Shown one piece after another: positions 62,880 through 64,000 of a DNA stretch of 64,000 nucleotides (positions are counted from its first letter, which is position 1; each line of letters begins with the position of its first letter). Origin of the DNA: Leptospira montravelensis (lineage in GTDB: Bacteria; Spirochaetota; Leptospiria; Leptospirales; Leptospiraceae); assembly GCF_004770045.1 (NCBI RefSeq), contig NZ_RQFO01000017.1, positions 434,001-498,000 on the forward strand. Reading direction: 5' to 3'. Below the pieces are notes generated by a model. The model was given only the letters and a program-made list of their open reading frames with translations. It was not told where the DNA came from and ran no database searches. The position numbers and the translations under genes were made by a program.

Positions 62880-63055
62880 GGTATCCCGGTAGCAAATAGT
62901 CCGGGGCCCTGAAAAAAATTTCGGTACAAATGATCGTTTACGGGCGATTCACCTGTGGGAAGATCCGACTTTCCTTATCAAAATGGATAAGGATTTACGG
63001 TTGCGCCGTCAGCTGAGGAATTTCACCTCATTCCTCCCGGAATAGAATCTAAAGG
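62880..63055 (-). promoter_or_regulatory. Cobalamin riboswitch upstream of nrdBA
   Basis: On the minus strand the order is CCGGGAGGAATGAGGTGAAA (63039 down), TTCCTCAGCTGACGGCGCAA and CCGTAAATCC, i.e. the B12-box region with the conserved GCAACCGTAA. Next comes AAGTCGGATCTTCCCACAGG, matching the AGTC-GGAT segment. Last is a hairpin CCCGG-ACTATTTGCTA-CCGGG (62885-62905) whose loop ATTT can pair with AAAT in the GGTGAAATTCC loop, the expected L5-L13 kissing contact. TTGACA lies at 63075-63080, a possible -35 box. It should lower nrdBA expression when B12 is abundant. Confidence 0.85.
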
Positions 63056-63214
63056 AATCCAAGGAGACATATTTTGTCAACGGAATAAAACGAAGGAATT
63101 TTTAAAAAATGATACCAATAAACTTTAAAAAAAGGAGAGAGTTTGACTTACATTGAGAAGTAATTTCGTTTTTTAACTTCTTATACCATTCATCACAAGA
63201 TCACCTTGGTAATA
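63056..63214. other. Region between the riboswitch and the kinase gene
   Basis: About 160 AT-rich bases with no gene. It includes the candidate -35 box for nrdBA (63075-63080, minus strand), but no clear -10 box. Nothing else was identified. Confidence 0.5.
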
Positions 63215-64000
63215 TTAGAATTTATTTTTATAAACAGCGGAGAGGAGCTCCGAAAGTATAATTGGTTTTTTAACACAATCATTCATACCATTTTCCAAAT
63301 ATTCATGCAATTGAGATTCCATACTATTTGCAGTAATCGCAATTATCGGAATTTCTCGATAGGAATCATTTCGCTTCCTAATGAGTTTAGTTGCTTCCAA
63401 GCCATCAAGTACGGGCATTTGAATGTCCATTAGTATCATATCAAAGCGGTTATCCAAGTTAGACAATGAATCATCTAACATATGTATGACTTCAAGGCCA
63501 TTGGATGCAACACTCACATTAATATTTTCTTTTTGAAAAATTTTTAACATAAACTTTTGATTCAACAAATTGTCATCTGCGATCAAAATATGAAAACTTT
63601 TTCCAGCACTAACCAAAGTTGGATCCACTTTACCCAACGGTTCTTCCCTTTGTTCTGTTTCTTGAAAAGGGATAGAAAATTGAAAAGTTGATCCTTCATC
63701 TAAAACACTAAAAACCTTTATTTCCCCACCCATTAAATTGATAAGTTGTTTTGAAATATAAAGCCCAAGCCCTGAACCTTCAAATTTTTTAGTCCTTGAG
63801 TCTTCCAGTTGCACAAATCGGTCAAATAATCTAGAAATATTATCTTCTGAAATTCCAATTCCTGTATCTTTTACATCAAATACGATAAATTTCTTATCTT
63901 CAGTGAATCGAACATCCAATTTTACAGACCCAGTGAATGTGAATTTTACTGCATTAGCAATTAGATTAATTAATATCTGTCTAAGTCGATTTCCATCCAC
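63215..64000 (-). CDS. Hybrid histidine kinase, C-terminal part (truncated by window edge)
   Basis: The frame is open to the right edge, so the N-terminus and HisKA domain lie outside. Visible: most of a HATPase domain with N box (NLIANAVKFTFTG), G1 box (DTGIGISEDN) and G2 box (GSGLGLYISKQL), then a receiver domain with ILIADDN, phospho-acceptor Asp in MILMDIQMPVLDG, Thr in AITAN and Lys in VKKPI. The same final layout as the kinase at the left edge, but the two are clearly different proteins. Confidence 0.92.
   Translation of the reverse strand: MDGNRLRQILINLIANAVKFTFTGSVKLDVRFTEDKKFIVFDVKDTGIGISEDNISRLFDRFVQLEDSRTKKFEGSGLGLYISKQLINLMGGEIKVFSVLDEGSTFQFSIPFQETEQREEPLGKVDPTLVSAGKSFHILIADDNLLNQKFMLKIFQKENINVSVASNGLEVIHMLDDSLSNLDNRFDMILMDIQMPVLDGLEATKLIRKRNDSYREIPIIAITANSMESQLHEYLENGMNDCVKKPIILSELLSAVYKNKF

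Overview
The window looks like a chromosomal segment of Leptospira, probably a saprophyte-clade species. The reasons are moderate A+T content, frequent TTG/GTG starts, many lipoproteins with loose spirochaete lipoboxes, the gene set (7TMR-DISM/SpoIIE protein, hybrid kinases, MreB, Hfq next to miaA and a FYDLN zinc-ribbon gene) and tRNA genes without encoded CCA. Genus is an inference from gene content; no rRNA marker is present.

Layout. 1-1237: C-terminal part of a hybrid histidine kinase cut by the left edge. 1669-6587: a tightly spaced minus-strand housekeeping run (FYDLN protein, miaA, hfq, manC, a 30-residue basic AURKAIP1/COX24-like protein, a membrane protein, cheW, a PhoU-domain gene). 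6692-12041: pdxJ, a lipoprotein, a C-terminal processing protease and nadB. 12060-16450: an accessory pocket with a tyrosine recombinase, small orphan genes, long palindromes and a Pro-Arg-His tRNA cluster. 16507-32265: mostly core genes (TPR protein, surE, sppA, permease, K+/H+ antiporter, bcp, pepA, MFS transporter, 7TMR-DISM/SpoIIE, Ppx/GppA, mreB).

32266-37190 is a second accessory zone. It holds truncated toxin/immunity genes, a candidate micro-membrane-protein, a pentahaem lipoprotein, a 3' remnant of a second mreB and several copies of a dispersed stem-loop repeat. 37194-42486 is a TolC-RND-TetR efflux operon with a visible promoter/operator and no adaptor gene. 42718-54961 carries an arylamine acetyltransferase, a three-domain fusion (DUF805 + FAD oxidase + methyltransferase) with a coupled partner, lipoproteins, a chemoreceptor, a WG-repeat operon and a tandem-repeat propeller lipoprotein.

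55055-56419 pairs a small chemoreceptor-tip-like protein with an ODP-type diiron oxygen sensor. The last part has a lactonase-like lipoprotein, a ChaA-type antiporter, nrdBA preceded by a cobalamin riboswitch, and the C-terminal part of another hybrid kinase cut by the right edge.

Signalling is a recurring theme: two hybrid kinases, CheW, a transmembrane chemoreceptor, the ODP pair and SpoIIE. The most notable observations are the ODP/mini-receptor pair, the B12 riboswitch on a class I ribonucleotide reductase operon, two homologous nested palindromes beside the tRNA cluster, the dispersed stem-loop family, the mreB ghost and the triple-domain fusion. All calls come from reading the sequence; no database search was run.
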